Assembly (NCBI RefSeq): GCF_007748195.1
Contig: NZ_CP037920.1
Coordinates: forward strand, 4,167,800-4,231,799
Length of the DNA stretch: 64,000 nt
Reading direction: 5' to 3'
Source of the DNA: Gimesia aquarii
GTDB lineage: Bacteria > Planctomycetota > Planctomycetia > Planctomycetales > Planctomycetaceae
Both the position numbers and the translations under genes were made by a program. How positions within the stretch are numbered: the stretch's first letter is position 1; every line of letters starts with the position of its first letter. The notes beneath the pieces are model-generated. The model was not told the DNA's origin, searched no databases, and worked only from the letters and a program-made list of their open reading frames with translations. This document shows positions 25,617-35,896 of this stretch, one piece after another.

Positions 25617-26650
25617 AGTCGGACGAGTTCAGGAGCAATATTCCTGAGAGGTAAAACCTGATTGGCAATTCCTGCATTTGCAATTGCACCGGGCATTCCC
25701 CAAACAACACTACTCTGTTCATCTTGTACGATAATATAACCTTGACGCTCACTAATTGATTGCGCTCCTTCAATGCCATCGTCTCCCATTCCTGTCAACA
25801 TCACTGCCAGTACGGAACTGCCATACCATTTTGCTGCCGAAGCATACAAAGGGTTAACAGAAGGCCGGCAGAAATGTTCGGGAGCATCTTGATTCAAACG
25901 AATCACCATTCGATCATCTTGTTTATCAACCACCATATGAAAATCGCCAGGAGCGATATAAATACGGCCTCTTTCTATCAGTTCTCCATCTACGGCTTCT
26001 GCTGTAGGTCGCTTTGTTTCACGTTCAATATGCTCAGCCAACGTCTTTGTAAACAAAGGTGGCATATGCTGCGCAATTAATATCGGTAATGAAAAATTTG
26101 CTGGTATTGCAGATAACACCGATTTGAGTGCATTGGGACCACCTGTACTTGACCCAATGACCAACACCATCGGAGTCTTTATAGGCTGCTTTACAACTTT
26201 TGTTGAATGGCTGATCTCACGTGACTGAGAAGTTTGATTACTTCCAGCCAAAGCCTTTATCAAAGGAATCAAAGTTCGTGCAACTTGCTCAATCGCCTCT
26301 GACGCATTTGTCGCAACTGGTTTCTGAACACAACCTGCTGCTCCCAAATCAAGTGCCTGCAAAGTCACTTCGGCTCCTTCACGTGTCAGAGCACTAGCCA
26401 TAATGACCGGAATATCAGGATAATCCTGTTTGAGTTGTTTCAAACAGGCAATCCCATCCATGACAGGCATTTCCACGTCGAGAACAATCACATCAGCCTG
26501 GTTTTTACCAAGCCAGGTGAGTGCCGTCTGCCCATGCATCGCAGTACCAACAACCTCAATGTCACGATCAGAATTGACCGCTTGAGTCATTAATCCTCGA
26601 ATCACAGCAGAGTCGTCGACCAAAAGAACTTTGATGATCGACTGGCTCAC
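25607..26650 (-). CDS. cheB: CheB receiver/methylesterase
   Basis: 347 residues with the standard two-domain layout. The receiver (1-125) has LLVDDSAVIR and the phosphoacceptor in VLDVEMPVMDG, with a later CVQKP lysine. A linker of about 40 residues precedes the methylesterase domain, whose catalytic triad is visible as GSSTGGPN (Ser), AQHMPP (His) and MLTGMGDDG (Asp). It removes methyl groups from, and can deamidate, receptor glutamates and is activated by CheA phosphorylation. The gene overlaps both neighbours by a few bases (cheY upstream by 4, cheR downstream by 10). Confidence 0.96.
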   Translation of the reverse strand: MSQSIIKVLLVDDSAVIRGLMTQAVNSDRDIEVVGTAMHGQTALTWLGKNQADVIVLDVEMPVMDGIACLKQLKQDYPDIPVIMASALTREGAEVTLQALDLGAAGCVQKPVATNASEAIEQVARTLIPLIKALAGSNQTSQSREISHSTKVVKQPIKTPMVLVIGSSTGGPNALKSVLSAIPANFSLPILIAQHMPPLFTKTLAEHIERETKRPTAEAVDGELIERGRIYIAPGDFHMVVDKQDDRMVIRLNQDAPEHFCRPSVNPLYASAAKWYGSSVLAVMLTGMGDDGIEGAQSISERQGYIIVQDEQSSVVWGMPGAIANAGIANQVLPLRNIAPELVRLCS

Positions 26651-27015
26651 AGAACACCCGTTTCTTCCAATTTGTCACGAACAATGTCTTCTGTAAACGG
26701 TTTCATAATATACTCGTTCGCACCTGCCTGCATGGCCTGCACGATTTGAGGCATATCATTTTCCGTTGTACACATCACAACAATTGGTTGTTTGGCGCGA
26801 TCATCGGCCCTGAGAGCTGTTAAAAATTCCATGCCATCCATAATTGGCATATTCCAATCCAGCAATACTGCATCCAGATCAGGATTCGCTCTGGCTACTT
26901 CCAGAGCCTGCTTGCCATCTTCTGCTTCCAGCACTTCGAGTCCAAGAGTCCCCATCATGCGGCGTCCTACAAGCCGGACTGCCCTGGAATCATCAACAAG
27001 TAATATCGTTTTCAT
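26647..27015 (-). CDS. cheY: CheY-type single-domain response regulator
   Basis: 122 residues from the ATG at 27015, where the protein opens MKTILLVDDSRAVR exactly as other CheY proteins do; an upstream in-frame ATG at 27075 would add 20 unrelated residues. The acidic pair is DD in LLVDDS, the phosphoacceptor lies in VLLDWNMPIMDG and the switch Thr and Lys are in VMCTTEN and YIMKPF. It is presumed to carry the signal from CheA to the motor or other target. No CheZ, CheC or CheX phosphatase is encoded nearby. The gene follows a predicted terminator, so it may start a second transcript with cheB and cheR. Confidence 0.93.
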   Translation of the reverse strand: MKTILLVDDSRAVRLVGRRMMGTLGLEVLEAEDGKQALEVARANPDLDAVLLDWNMPIMDGMEFLTALRADDRAKQPIVVMCTTENDMPQIVQAMQAGANEYIMKPFTEDIVRDKLEETGVL

Positions 27016-27206
27016 TTTCACCGGTCTCCCAGTTGTAAAATAATTATTATTAATCTCCATCACCTCAGAGTTCACTGAAGCAAATGGTTTTTCAATCTAT
27101 CTTCAGAAGTCTAGAACACGATTGAGAGGGAAAAGCGATCAAACCCTGATTTCCTTCAATTTCATCTGTTTTGAGTTCTATCCCTCAATAAATCGACAAA
27201 TTTCCC

Positions 27207-27260
27207 AGAAAAAACCGCCATGCCAAACAGGGAAATGTAAACTTATGTTCAACACGGCGG
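27207..27260 (-). terminator. Terminator between the chemoreceptor gene and cheY
   Basis: On the minus strand CCGCCGTG (27260-27253) pairs with CATGGCGG (27222-27215), with one G-U pair and a 30-base loop, and is followed by TTTTTTCTGGG. It begins 32 bases past the receptor stop. The long loop makes it weaker than the other terminators here. Confidence 0.65.
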
Positions 27261-27291
27261 TAATTAGTTATCGAAATACGAGCTAGCCAGC

Positions 27292-30186
27292 TTAGATTGC
27301 TCTCATACGTTTCAGGAATGCGGCTGCGGCTTCGTCGAGCTTCACAGATTCCTGTGTTAACCCTTGTGCGGCAGTCTGCATATCATTGGCAGCGGTTCCG
27401 CTATCGGTTGCTGCCTGAGATACGCCTGAAATGTTATTTGTTACTTCAGCTGTACCACGAGCGGCTTCAGCAACATTGCGTGAGATCTCATTGGTCGCTG
27501 CCGTCTGTTCTTCAACAGCACTCGCGATGGTTGTTGAGATTTCATTGATCTTGCCAATGCTATCGCCAATGGAACCAATAGCTGTGACAGCGACATTTGT
27601 CGAGCCTTGAATCGCATTGATTTTTTCGCTGATCTCTTCCGTAGCACGAGCTGTCTGACGAGCCAGTTCTTTGACTTCATTCGCAACCACCGCAAACCCT
27701 TTTCCGGCTTCTCCGGCACGAGCGGCCTCGATAGTTGCATTCAAAGCGAGTAAGTTCGTCTGTTGAGCAATCGAAGTAATTACTTTGACTACCTGTCCAA
27801 TCTCGCTACTGGCATCACCAAGTTCTTTAATCGTGTTATTCGTGCTTTCCGCTTCGTTCACAGCCTGAGACGTCATATGCGACTGCTCTTGTACGTGACG
27901 AGCAATTTCGCTGATCGAGGCACTTAATTCTTCTGCCGCCGAAGAAACCGTTTCCACATTCCGAGTTGCTTCTTCACTGGCTGCGGCGACAACCTGCGAC
28001 TGGCGTGCGGTATTGTCAGCCATATCGGACAGACTCTTCGAGCTGACTTCCATTTCAGTAGCAGAGGAAGTCACCACTCCCACAATGCCCTGAATTTCAG
28101 ATTCAAAATCATCTGCCAATTTCACTTGATCTGTAATGACAGACCAGGAAATCATAGGGCCAATATAATTATTGTCTTTATCCAAGATCGCAGTCGCTAA
28201 AAGATCAAGCGTATGTTCTCCCAGCTTGATTTTCGCACGATGCGGCATATTCGAAGGATCTGCCAGCAAACGCCTTTGCATTTCCGGATTCTTATGGAAG
28301 ATATCAATGCTCTGTCCCACCAGCTGATCCACCGGTTTTGGTAACAGGTGCTCGATCTCTTTTAATTGCTTATAGGAAGCAGGATTCATATAAACAAGCT
28401 CAAAGTCCTTATTTGCTAACAGAACATTGATCGGGATGGTATCCATCATATTCTGAACGCGAGCCATCTCATTTTCGAGTCTAAGTTTTTCTGTGATCAC
28501 TTCCCAGGTCACCATCGGACCAATGTAATTCCCATCCTTATCGGTTACAGCGCTGACCAACAGATCCAGTTTTTCGGGACCGACTTCAATCACAGCTCGT
28601 GAGGGAAGATTGGACGGATCCCCCAAAATCCCCCTTTGATAGGCAGGGTTTTTGTGGAAGATATCAATATTCTGGCCCACGAGATTTTCTGCTTTGACAG
28701 GTAAGAACTGCTGCAGAGCACTCAATTGTTTAACTGAAGCCGGGTTGACGTAGGTAATTTCCAAATCTGTATTCGCCAGCATCACATTGACGGGAATATT
28801 TTCCATCATGTTCTGAACACGAACCATTTCACTTTCGAGTCTAAGTTTTTCTGTGATCACTTCCCAGGTCACCATCGGACCAATGTATTTTCCTTCTCCA
28901 TCAGTTACCGGACTGACCAGTAAGTCCAGTTTTTCGGGACCAACTTGTATCGTTGCCCGCGAAGGAAGATTAGATGGATCATTCAGAATCCCTCTCTGGT
29001 AGGCAGGATCCTTATGGAAAATATCAATATTTTGACCAACAAGATTTTCTACTTTAACAGGTAAAAACTGTTCAAGGCTCTTTAATTTTTCAACCGAGGC
29101 TGGGTTGACATAGGTAATTTCCAAATCTGTATTCGCCAGCATGACATTGACGGGAATATTATCCATCATGCTCTGAACGCGTTCCGCCGCTTCTTCGGTC
29201 GATTTTCTGGTAGTCACATTTTCCCAAACGATGATTGTTCCTGCAGCGGTACCATTTGAAGAATTGGCTTGAGTCAGATTAAGCTCAATATGTTGCTCAC
29301 CTAATTGGGCAGTGATCGACTTTCCACTAGTAGCGCCTTGAATTGCGGATTGCAGTTCGGGAATTTTCTGAAACAGTTGATTAATTGTTCCACCCACAAG
29401 TTGTTGAGGTCCAACTCCCAATTCAGTACTGAGCCCCTCAATCAACTCTTGTCCTTTTTGGTTCAGGTAAGTAACCGTCCCCTCCGTGTTCAAAAACAGA
29501 GTGGCTTGGGGACTGTGTTCCACAATCCCATAAAACTGCTCAAGATTTTGCGACTGTTCAGTAGCCGCGCTCTGATCTGTATTTTGTACTGAATCAATCG
29601 ACATATCACTATTCTCCTTGGGATTTTTGATCTGCTCTTCAGACCTTGATGGTAGTTCGGTTTGTAGTTGGGTTTGAATCTCTGAGGACTCGGGAGTTTC
29701 TTGAACAGACTCCTCATCTTCAAAGTTGGCTCTCTCTGAGCCTGATACAACCGCCGATTGAAGCTGTTTTGCGCGACTAGAGTCTTTGGCACCTTCAATC
29801 ATGATTGTTGCAACTGCTTCGAGTGCCTGACGCCAGCACTCTTCCAGCTCTTCGTTCCATGCCTCTTCAGCAAACTCGGCCAATACACTAAGTAAAGTAC
29901 TCGTAACTGGTGGATAATCATCATCCTGGACTCCCATGTCTCCATGTTGTTTCCCAAGATTTTTCAAGACCTTGGTTAACGCTTCAGGAGTCTCGAGAGA
30001 TTTCAATACAAGCACAAGTGCCTGTATCAACTTACCACGCTGCTCTGAAAAATCAGTATGGGTAAAGTATCGCAACAAATCTGGATAATCTTCGAACAGC
30101 TTTTCATAAAATCGCTCTGCCAACTGATCAGCACGAGGTGCCACCAGTTCAAACGATTCTCGGAGTGCAGTAACATTTAAATCCAC
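27292..30186 (-). CDS. Soluble chemoreceptor: globin, four PAS domains, MCP signalling domain
   Basis: 964 residues with no membrane segment. Residues 1-135 are a globin of flavohaemoglobin type: AERFYEKLF places Tyr27 at B10, FSEQRGKL places Gln49 at E7 and [11 protein letters not shown] gives proximal His81, followed by [13 protein letters not shown] polar linker (about 140-205) leads to a divergent PAS domain (215-335). Three near-identical 120-residue PAS modules (about 335-695) follow, each with NPAS, LVGQ and IDIFHK. The C-terminal 265 residues are the coiled-coil MCP domain, with the conserved tip [20 protein letters not shown] and probable methylation sites either side. It should bind haem and gas (O2 or NO) and feed CheA through CheW. 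HemAT is the closest known idea, but HemAT has a different globin class and no PAS modules. Confidence 0.93.
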   Translation of the reverse strand: MDLNVTALRESFELVAPRADQLAERFYEKLFEDYPDLLRYFTHTDFSEQRGKLIQALVLVLKSLETPEALTKVLKNLGKQHGDMGVQDDDYPPVTSTLLSVLAEFAEEAWNEELEECWRQALEAVATIMIEGAKDSSRAKQLQSAVVSGSERANFEDEESVQETPESSEIQTQLQTELPSRSEEQIKNPKENSDMSIDSVQNTDQSAATEQSQNLEQFYGIVEHSPQATLFLNTEGTVTYLNQKGQELIEGLSTELGVGPQQLVGGTINQLFQKIPELQSAIQGATSGKSITAQLGEQHIELNLTQANSSNGTAAGTIIVWENVTTRKSTEEAAERVQSMMDNIPVNVMLANTDLEITYVNPASVEKLKSLEQFLPVKVENLVGQNIDIFHKDPAYQRGILNDPSNLPSRATIQVGPEKLDLLVSPVTDGEGKYIGPMVTWEVITEKLRLESEMVRVQNMMENIPVNVMLANTDLEITYVNPASVKQLSALQQFLPVKAENLVGQNIDIFHKNPAYQRGILGDPSNLPSRAVIEVGPEKLDLLVSAVTDKDGNYIGPMVTWEVITEKLRLENEMARVQNMMDTIPINVLLANKDFELVYMNPASYKQLKEIEHLLPKPVDQLVGQSIDIFHKNPEMQRRLLADPSNMPHRAKIKLGEHTLDLLATAILDKDNNYIGPMISWSVITDQVKLADDFESEIQGIVGVVTSSATEMEVSSKSLSDMADNTARQSQVVAAASEEATRNVETVSSAAEELSASISEIARHVQEQSHMTSQAVNEAESTNNTIKELGDASSEIGQVVKVITSIAQQTNLLALNATIEAARAGEAGKGFAVVANEVKELARQTARATEEISEKINAIQGSTNVAVTAIGSIGDSIGKINEISTTIASAVEEQTAATNEISRNVAEAARGTAEVTNNISGVSQAATDSGTAANDMQTAAQGLTQESVKLDEAAAAFLKRMRAI
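28107..29183 (-). repeat. Three 360-bp tandem repeats encoding PAS modules
   Basis: Three in-frame units within the chemoreceptor gene recur at exactly 360 bases, as marked by the repeated CATCAT of the MM codons at 29164, 28804 and 28444. Units 1 and 2 share long identical stretches, for example about 50 bases beginning TCGAGTCTAAGTTTTTCTGT at 28476 and 28836. Unit 3 (28107-28466) is clearly more diverged. A fourth, earlier PAS domain lies outside this array. Confidence 0.92.
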
Positions 30187-30231
30187 GGGAATGGCCCTTA
30201 AAAATCAGCCGAATAAAAAATTGAGTATGAC

Positions 30232-30708
30232 TCATTCAAAATTCAAAATTGTTTCCACATCTAGAATGACAAACAGGCCTTCTTCCAATTGAAAAACACC
30301 AATCGTGACAGACCGCCAATGCGGATCCAGTGTTCTGGGAACCGGTTCCATCGAGCGTCCTGAAACATTGATTACATCCCCCACTTCATCTACCAGCAGG
30401 CTGAATGACTCTTCTCCCATCCGAGTCACGACATTCATGGAATTATCGTCTTCCAGATCAGGCAAACCCAATCGTTTTCTCAAACTGACTGCTGTAACAA
30501 TCTGCCCTCGAAGATTTAAAAGTCCTTTAATCTCAGCTCTTGAAAGAGGTGTGGGAGAAATGACTTGTTCGGTAAGTACTTCCTGGACCATGTTGACTGG
30601 CACGCCGAGTAACTGGCCATCAACCCGGAACGAAACGTACTGGTTTGAATAATCGAGTTGCGATTCCATTCCGTGACTTGAATCGGTTTCCATTTCCGCT
30701 GTGCTCAT
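30232..30708 (-). CDS. cheW: CheW coupling protein
   Basis: 158 residues from the ATG at 30708, which overlaps the cheA stop as ATGA; the frame opens further upstream but only inside cheA. A short N-terminal tail precedes the CheW SH3-like fold: [20 protein letters not shown], then [15 protein letters not shown] and [10 protein letters not shown] with the C-terminal VILDVETIL. CheW joins the receptor tip to CheA's P5 domain in the signalling array. The receptor gene follows 46 bases later. Translational coupling with cheA suggests matched amounts of the two proteins. Confidence 0.94.
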   Translation of the reverse strand: MSTAEMETDSSHGMESQLDYSNQYVSFRVDGQLLGVPVNMVQEVLTEQVISPTPLSRAEIKGLLNLRGQIVTAVSLRKRLGLPDLEDDNSMNVVTRMGEESFSLLVDEVGDVINVSGRSMEPVPRTLDPHWRSVTIGVFQLEEGLFVILDVETILNFE

Positions 30709-33431
30709 GCATTTACTCCTGCGTCTACTGCCATTTGGGCAAAGCAACCATCCAAACAAGAAATCAGTTCATGCGAATTGAATTTAACCAGAAACTGATC
30801 AAATCCAACATCTGCCGCTCTTGACTGGTTAGCAGAACTATTTGAAGACGTTAAAGCGAGGGTGCTAATATTTTTGGTAGTCTCCTGACCTTTGAGCCAT
30901 TCACAAAATTCAAAGCCATCCATCATGGGTAAATCGATATCTGTGATTACTGCGTGAAACTGTGAATCTCTTTCCAAAAGCTCCATCGCACTAATACAGC
31001 TATCACTGGTTACAACTGAATAGCCTTCGGTCTCGAGAGCTGTTGCCACTAACTGGCGGAAGAACATGGAATCATCAACCACTAACACTCGAAACGTTTT
31101 TTTGTCTTCCACACTCTCAAACCAGTTTGGTGTAGAACGTGTAACATAATACTGTGTATCAATGACATCGATCGCATTTTTAGCAATGATTGCTGTTCCC
31201 AGGACTCCTGGTCGATCTGACTGCATACGAATTACAAATTGTTCATCAATAATGTCTTTAATTTCATTGACCATGAGCCCCATTGATCGATTGTTATCTG
31301 AGAACACAATTACCGGCTGTGGATCAATTGGCTCGCCACCTCCGTATCCAGTTCCTTCCACAGAGAGCAGTGGAAGTAGGTCCTCACGATATTGAACAAC
31401 CTTTTGGCCACCATTGTGTTCGATACTAGCCTGTGGAAATTCTTCCAGACGTGCAACCAGCGAGAGTGGAACCGCCATTGTCTCATCTTCCCCAACACTG
31501 AAGAGCAGCATGCTGATTGTATCACTATCAGCACCTGTATTTGCCTCTTCCGCGGTCGATTGAGAATGGGCAGCACTACCACCACATTTATTAAAGATCC
31601 CACCTACATCCAGAATCATCACAACACTGCCATCTCCTAGAATTGTGGTGCCTTGGTAAAGCCCAATGTTTTTTAAGAGTCGACCTACAGGCTTGACTAC
31701 AATTTCTTCGGTGTCAAAAATCCGGGACACAATAAGTCCAAACTGATCTTCGCCCACCTGAACTACAACGATGTTTGTATCATCCAAATCATCGTCGTCT
31801 AATTTCGTCTCTTCGAGACCAAGTACTTCGTTTAAATGGACCAGAGGCAGCAATCGATCACGTAAACGGAAGACCTCTTTATTGTGAATAGTTTCGATTT
31901 TCTCACGATCTTCAGCAGACAAACGAACCAGTTCAACGACCCCCAACTGAGGTATCGCGAACGGCTGTCCGCCACTCTCTAATACCAGGGCAGAGACAAT
32001 CGCCAACGTCAGAGGAATTTTGATTCGGACCACAGTCCCTTTTCCAATTTTGGAAGAGAGATCAACGGTTCCCCCAATTTTTTCGATCTGGGTGCGAACA
32101 ACGTCCATTCCAACACCACGACCAGAAACAGAACTGATTTTTTCAGCTGTTGAAAAACCAGCATGAAAAATCATTGAATAGATATGACTATCCGAAACAC
32201 TATTAGCATCTGCTTCATTAATTAATCCCTGAGCGATAGCTTTTGCCAAAACCTTATCTCGGCTGATGCCTGCACCATCGTCCTGGATTTCAATAATAAC
32301 GTGACCACCTTCGTGATACGCATTTAAATGAATCGTTCCAGATTCTGACTTTCCATTTGCTTTACGTTCTTCCGGTGATTCAATTCCATGATCGGCTGAA
32401 TTCCTGACCATGTGAGTCAGAGGGTCCTTGATGGCATCCAAAACCGTTCGGTCCAACTCGGTTTCGGCCCCAGTCATGACCAATTCGATATGCTTATTTG
32501 TAACTTGCGATAAGTCGCGAACTAAACGGGGTAACTTGTTCCATGCATTCCCAATCGGCTGCATGCGTGTTTTCATGACCCCTTCCTGCAAATCTGTCGT
32601 TACTCGATTTAAGAGTGTGATCGGAGCCGCATATTTGGACTCTTCATCACCGCGTGCCAATTGCAACAATTGATTCCTTGTTAAAACTAATTCACCAACC
32701 AAGTTCATCAAGCTATCAACAACGTTGACGTTCACACGAATCGATAGATCTGCGACACTGACCTTTGATGATTTTGCAGCTGCATCTCCTTCAGAAGTTG
32801 ATGATGGGGTTGCAGCAGGCGTTGGAGGCGGAGTCGGAGGAGGTACAGGAGTTTCTGATTCAGTCTCAGCTTCTATTTCAGAACTGGGGGAGACAGATTC
32901 GGTAACCTGTTCTTCTGATGAAACACCTTCAGTTCCTGCTGCTTCTGCCTGTGAGGTTTCGGAAGATTCTGTTGAATTCGATTCTGTATCGGCAGACGAT
33001 GATGGCTCAGGCTCAGATTGTTCTTGACCAGAAGAACTGTCTGAAGATCCAGAAGCACATTTTGCTAATTGATCCAACATATCAATTAACGCGGAATTGT
33101 CTGTTGTTGGTTCTTCACCAGTGGCTTCAAGACCTTCCAGCAGTGATTTGATCTGATCTATACCCTCGAGTACTAATGAGATTGCACCAGGGGAAATATC
33201 CAGTAACCCTTCTCGCATCTTACCAAGGACATTCTCGGCGGAATGGGCCACAGACCCCAAATTGGTAAGACCTAGAAACCCACATGTCCCTTTAATCGTG
33301 TGGATCGTACGAAAGATACTGGCAATCAGATCAGCATTTTGAGGATCTTTTTCCAGTTCAACGATTTCTGAGTCTAATTGCCCTAAATTTTCCCAGCTTT
33401 CTGCCAAGAATTCCTGCAGAATATCGTCCAT
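30705..33431 (-). CDS. cheA: CheA histidine kinase with two CheW-like domains and C-terminal receiver
   Basis: 908 residues. The Hpt domain (1-105) has the phosphorylated histidine H44 in [16 protein letters not shown] long acidic and proline-rich linker (about 120-225) replaces a typical CheY-binding P2. The dimerisation helices and HATPase domain follow ([17 protein letters not shown], then [18 protein letters not shown] and [10 protein letters not shown]). Two CheW-like domains lie near 480-620 and 645-775, where most CheA have one. The last 120 residues are a receiver with [11 protein letters not shown] and the phosphoacceptor in [11 protein letters not shown]. The hybrid form recalls FrzE and Pil-Chp CheA proteins and may act as a phosphate sink. 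It heads the cluster cheA-cheW-receptor-cheY-cheB-cheR. Confidence 0.95.
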   Translation of the reverse strand: MDDILQEFLAESWENLGQLDSEIVELEKDPQNADLIASIFRTIHTIKGTCGFLGLTNLGSVAHSAENVLGKMREGLLDISPGAISLVLEGIDQIKSLLEGLEATGEEPTTDNSALIDMLDQLAKCASGSSDSSSGQEQSEPEPSSSADTESNSTESSETSQAEAAGTEGVSSEEQVTESVSPSSEIEAETESETPVPPPTPPPTPAATPSSTSEGDAAAKSSKVSVADLSIRVNVNVVDSLMNLVGELVLTRNQLLQLARGDEESKYAAPITLLNRVTTDLQEGVMKTRMQPIGNAWNKLPRLVRDLSQVTNKHIELVMTGAETELDRTVLDAIKDPLTHMVRNSADHGIESPEERKANGKSESGTIHLNAYHEGGHVIIEIQDDGAGISRDKVLAKAIAQGLINEADANSVSDSHIYSMIFHAGFSTAEKISSVSGRGVGMDVVRTQIEKIGGTVDLSSKIGKGTVVRIKIPLTLAIVSALVLESGGQPFAIPQLGVVELVRLSAEDREKIETIHNKEVFRLRDRLLPLVHLNEVLGLEETKLDDDDLDDTNIVVVQVGEDQFGLIVSRIFDTEEIVVKPVGRLLKNIGLYQGTTILGDGSVVMILDVGGIFNKCGGSAAHSQSTAEEANTGADSDTISMLLFSVGEDETMAVPLSLVARLEEFPQASIEHNGGQKVVQYREDLLPLLSVEGTGYGGGEPIDPQPVIVFSDNNRSMGLMVNEIKDIIDEQFVIRMQSDRPGVLGTAIIAKNAIDVIDTQYYVTRSTPNWFESVEDKKTFRVLVVDDSMFFRQLVATALETEGYSVVTSDSCISAMELLERDSQFHAVITDIDLPMMDGFEFCEWLKGQETTKNISTLALTSSNSSANQSRAADVGFDQFLVKFNSHELISCLDGCFAQMAVDAGVNA

Positions 33432-33900
33432 CAGCCCGTCCTGGTGATAAGGGAACGAAAAGTGAATTATGAAAATTTGGAGAAGAGATTTAAGTCACTA
33501 ATTTATAAGATCTTATCAACAAGATTTTATATACAGACAACCAATACATTCCCCGTAATTGGGAGCATTCTCCTCAGATACACTATCGTCACTTCTGTTG
33601 AACCCCCTTGAGGTTGGATTACTGTTAGACTTAGAGGGAGGGGAATCCTCTTGAAAAAAAGTTGTCACAAAACACATGCGAACACTGACTTTCTCTCAAA
33701 ATGTCAAATCGTTAAGAAAATTCAGTTATTAAGAAGCTGAAGCGACTCATTGCGTTCGGTTGTGTGAGTCTGTCTCGCCTATTACAATCCACCCCGGTTG
33801 AAAGACATCCGGTAACCGCAATCAGACCACTCGGAATTGTTTTCCTTCGTGGTTACCGTCAACAATAAATATATATTATTTGAAGTAAGGAGTTTGTACT
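33432..33900. other. Intergenic region between divergent cheA and gap
   Basis: 469 bases between the start of cheA (minus) and gap (plus), which must hold both promoters. I found no confident -35/-10 pair, operator palindrome or RNA gene. The strong ribosome-binding site AAGGAG at 33888-33893 belongs to gap. Confidence 0.5.
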
Positions 33901-34923
33901 GTGGCTGCAGTAAAGGTTGGTATCAATGGTTTTGGACGCATTGGTCGTATTACATTTAGAGCACTTGCGGCTCGTCCCGAGGAATTTGAAGTCGTTGCCA
34001 TTAACGACTTGGGAGACCCCAAAAAACTGGCGCTACTTTTAAAATACGATAGTGTTCAAGGACGCTTCCCGGGGACAGTCGACGTTGAAGGAAACACACT
34101 GATTGTTAACGGCAAAAAAGTCCAGGTCTGTGCAGAACGCGACCCTCGTAAGCTCCCCTGGAAAGAGCTAGGAGTTGAAGTCGCGCTAGAGTCAACAGGT
34201 TTCTTCACCAATCGGGAATCAGATGATAAACCAGGCTATGACAGCCACCTCACTGCAGGTGCTCGAAAAGTAGTCATTTCTGCTCCTGCTAAAGATGCTC
34301 CTGACCTGACAGTAGTATTCGGCGTTAACGATGATCAATTAAATGCTGATCATATATGTGTTTCCAATGCCAGTTGTACGACAAACTGCCTCGCTCCCAT
34401 GGCAAAAGTCATTCATGAGAACTTTGGAATTGAGCATGGACTTATGACGACAGTCCATGCTTACACAAACGACCAAAGGGTTTCAGATCAACTTCATGCC
34501 GACCCGCTAAGAGCTCGAGCTGCTGGAATCAATATTATTCCAACAACGACAGGTGCTGCTAAAGCGGTTGGGCTTGTACTGCCAGAATTGAATGGAAAAC
34601 TAACGGGTCTCAGCCTTCGAGTCCCTGTCCCTGTTGGTAGTATTACTGATTTAGTCGTAACTTTAAGTAAAGATGCGACTGCAGAAGATGTGAACGCAGC
34701 TATGAAAGCTGCAGCAGAGGGCCCACTTAAAGGAATCCTCGAATATAATACTGACCCGATTGTCTCCAGCGATATTGTTGGTAATCCTCACAGCTCAATC
34801 TTTGATGCTACCTGGACCACTCAAATTGGTGGAAATATGATCAAGGTATTAAGCTGGTACGACAATGAATATGGTTATTCAAATCGAACTGCCGATATGA
34901 TTGCTCGTCTAGCACAACTATAG
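33901..34923 (+). CDS. gap: Glyceraldehyde-3-phosphate dehydrogenase
   Basis: 340 residues from a GTG start with AAGGAG seven bases ahead. The NAD-binding start is [11 protein letters not shown]. The catalytic cysteine is in [12 protein letters not shown] and the catalytic histidine in TVHAYTNDQ. The C-terminus has [12 protein letters not shown], a family hallmark. It oxidises glyceraldehyde-3-phosphate to 1,3-bisphosphoglycerate in glycolysis and works in reverse in gluconeogenesis. The length is normal for bacterial GapA. The gene is followed by its own strong terminator and is probably monocistronic. This is one of the most secure calls in the window. Confidence 0.98.
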   Translation: MAAVKVGINGFGRIGRITFRALAARPEEFEVVAINDLGDPKKLALLLKYDSVQGRFPGTVDVEGNTLIVNGKKVQVCAERDPRKLPWKELGVEVALESTGFFTNRESDDKPGYDSHLTAGARKVVISAPAKDAPDLTVVFGVNDDQLNADHICVSNASCTTNCLAPMAKVIHENFGIEHGLMTTVHAYTNDQRVSDQLHADPLRARAAGINIIPTTTGAAKAVGLVLPELNGKLTGLSLRVPVPVGSITDLVVTLSKDATAEDVNAAMKAAAEGPLKGILEYNTDPIVSSDIVGNPHSSIFDATWTTQIGGNMIKVLSWYDNEYGYSNRTADMIARLAQL

Positions 34924-34972
34924 CCATGCGATGTTAATATTGCCTGACATTTATGGTATGTAATCAAAATTC

Positions 34973-35004
34973 AGCCGAGGTGGTACGCATCTCGGCTGTT
35001 TTTC
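34973..35004 (+). terminator. Intrinsic terminator of gap
   Basis: AGCCGAG (34973-34979) pairs perfectly with CTCGGCT (34991-34997), followed by GTTTTTCC. It lies about 50 bases past the gap stop codon. Confidence 0.9.
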
Positions 35005-35174
35005 CACACTAGAAAAAGTGTACATTCAACCATACTTTAAAACTTTCGACTAGACGTTGCCTTAAAAGATCGTCAAAATACCTCGCTTATATTATGATGT
35101 CGCTTATCCAGATACGAAGTATCAAGCCCAACAAAGATTCAACGACTTAGAATTGAAGACCATTCCCAGATTCT

Positions 35175-35879
35175 ATGACTTATTTCGACATAAATAATAA
35201 ATTGAAATCTCAGTTGCCAGTGATTGCCCCTTCAATGCTAAAGTGTGATTTCGGGAATCTACAAAGAGAAATTACGCTTTTAGAAACGGCTGAAGCACAG
35301 GTACTCCATTGGGATGTAATGGATGGGCATTTTGTCCCCAATCTTTCCTACGGGGCTCTATTGATCGAACGTGTCAGACCTTTGACTAAAATGTTCTTCG
35401 ATGCTCATTTGATGATCAGCAACCCCGAAAAGTATATTGATGATTACATCGCTGCCGGTTGCAATTCCATTACGATACACATTGAGGCAGTTCCGAACCC
35501 TAATGATTTATTGCAACATCTCGACAAATCTGGCGTACTACCAGGACTGGCAATCAATCCAAAGACTCCAGTGAATGTAATAGAACCTTTTCTCGAATTA
35601 TGTGGGTTAGTCCTTGTGATGAGCGTCGAGCCTGGGTTTGGTGGCCAGTCATTCATAAACTCAAGCCTGCAAAAAATAAAACAGCTCAAAAAAATGATCT
35701 CCGAAGACACCATACTTTCCGTCGATGGAGGAATCGGAATGGATACGATTGCAAAAACAGCCCATGCTGGCGCAAATTATTTTGTTGTCGGAAGCGCGAT
35801 ATTTAACCAGAGCGATTATTCGATTGCCGTTAGTGAACTGGTGCAAAAGGCCAGGAACGAAACGGCTTCCTTTACATAA
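35175..35879 (+). CDS. rpe: Ribulose-phosphate 3-epimerase
   Basis: 234 residues, slightly longer than the usual 220. The TIM-barrel motifs are all present: APSMLKCDF at the first strand, HWDVMDGHFVPNLSYG with the metal and catalytic aspartate, FDAHLMI, VMSVEPGFGGQSF for phosphate binding and SVDGGI with the second catalytic aspartate. It interconverts ribulose-5-phosphate and xylulose-5-phosphate in the pentose phosphate pathway. It is 17 bases upstream of the histidine-phosphatase-like gene and likely starts an operon with it and accD. Confidence 0.96.
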   Translation: MTYFDINNKLKSQLPVIAPSMLKCDFGNLQREITLLETAEAQVLHWDVMDGHFVPNLSYGALLIERVRPLTKMFFDAHLMISNPEKYIDDYIAAGCNSITIHIEAVPNPNDLLQHLDKSGVLPGLAINPKTPVNVIEPFLELCGLVLVMSVEPGFGGQSFINSSLQKIKQLKKMISEDTILSVDGGIGMDTIAKTAHAGANYFVVGSAIFNQSDYSIAVSELVQKARNETASFT

Positions 35880-35896
35880 CATAGAGACTAAAAACA

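Noticed and set aside
27441-27740. Alternative frames inside the MCP domain of the chemoreceptor gene
   Set aside because: The low stop-codon density comes from the alanine- and glutamate-rich coiled-coil codons. The MCP frame contains the conserved tip and is clearly the real one.
32725-33027. Plus-strand frame across the cheA linker rich in Ser, Asp and Val
   Set aside because: It is the antisense of the repetitive acidic and proline-rich linker of CheA, which keeps several frames open. No start signal.
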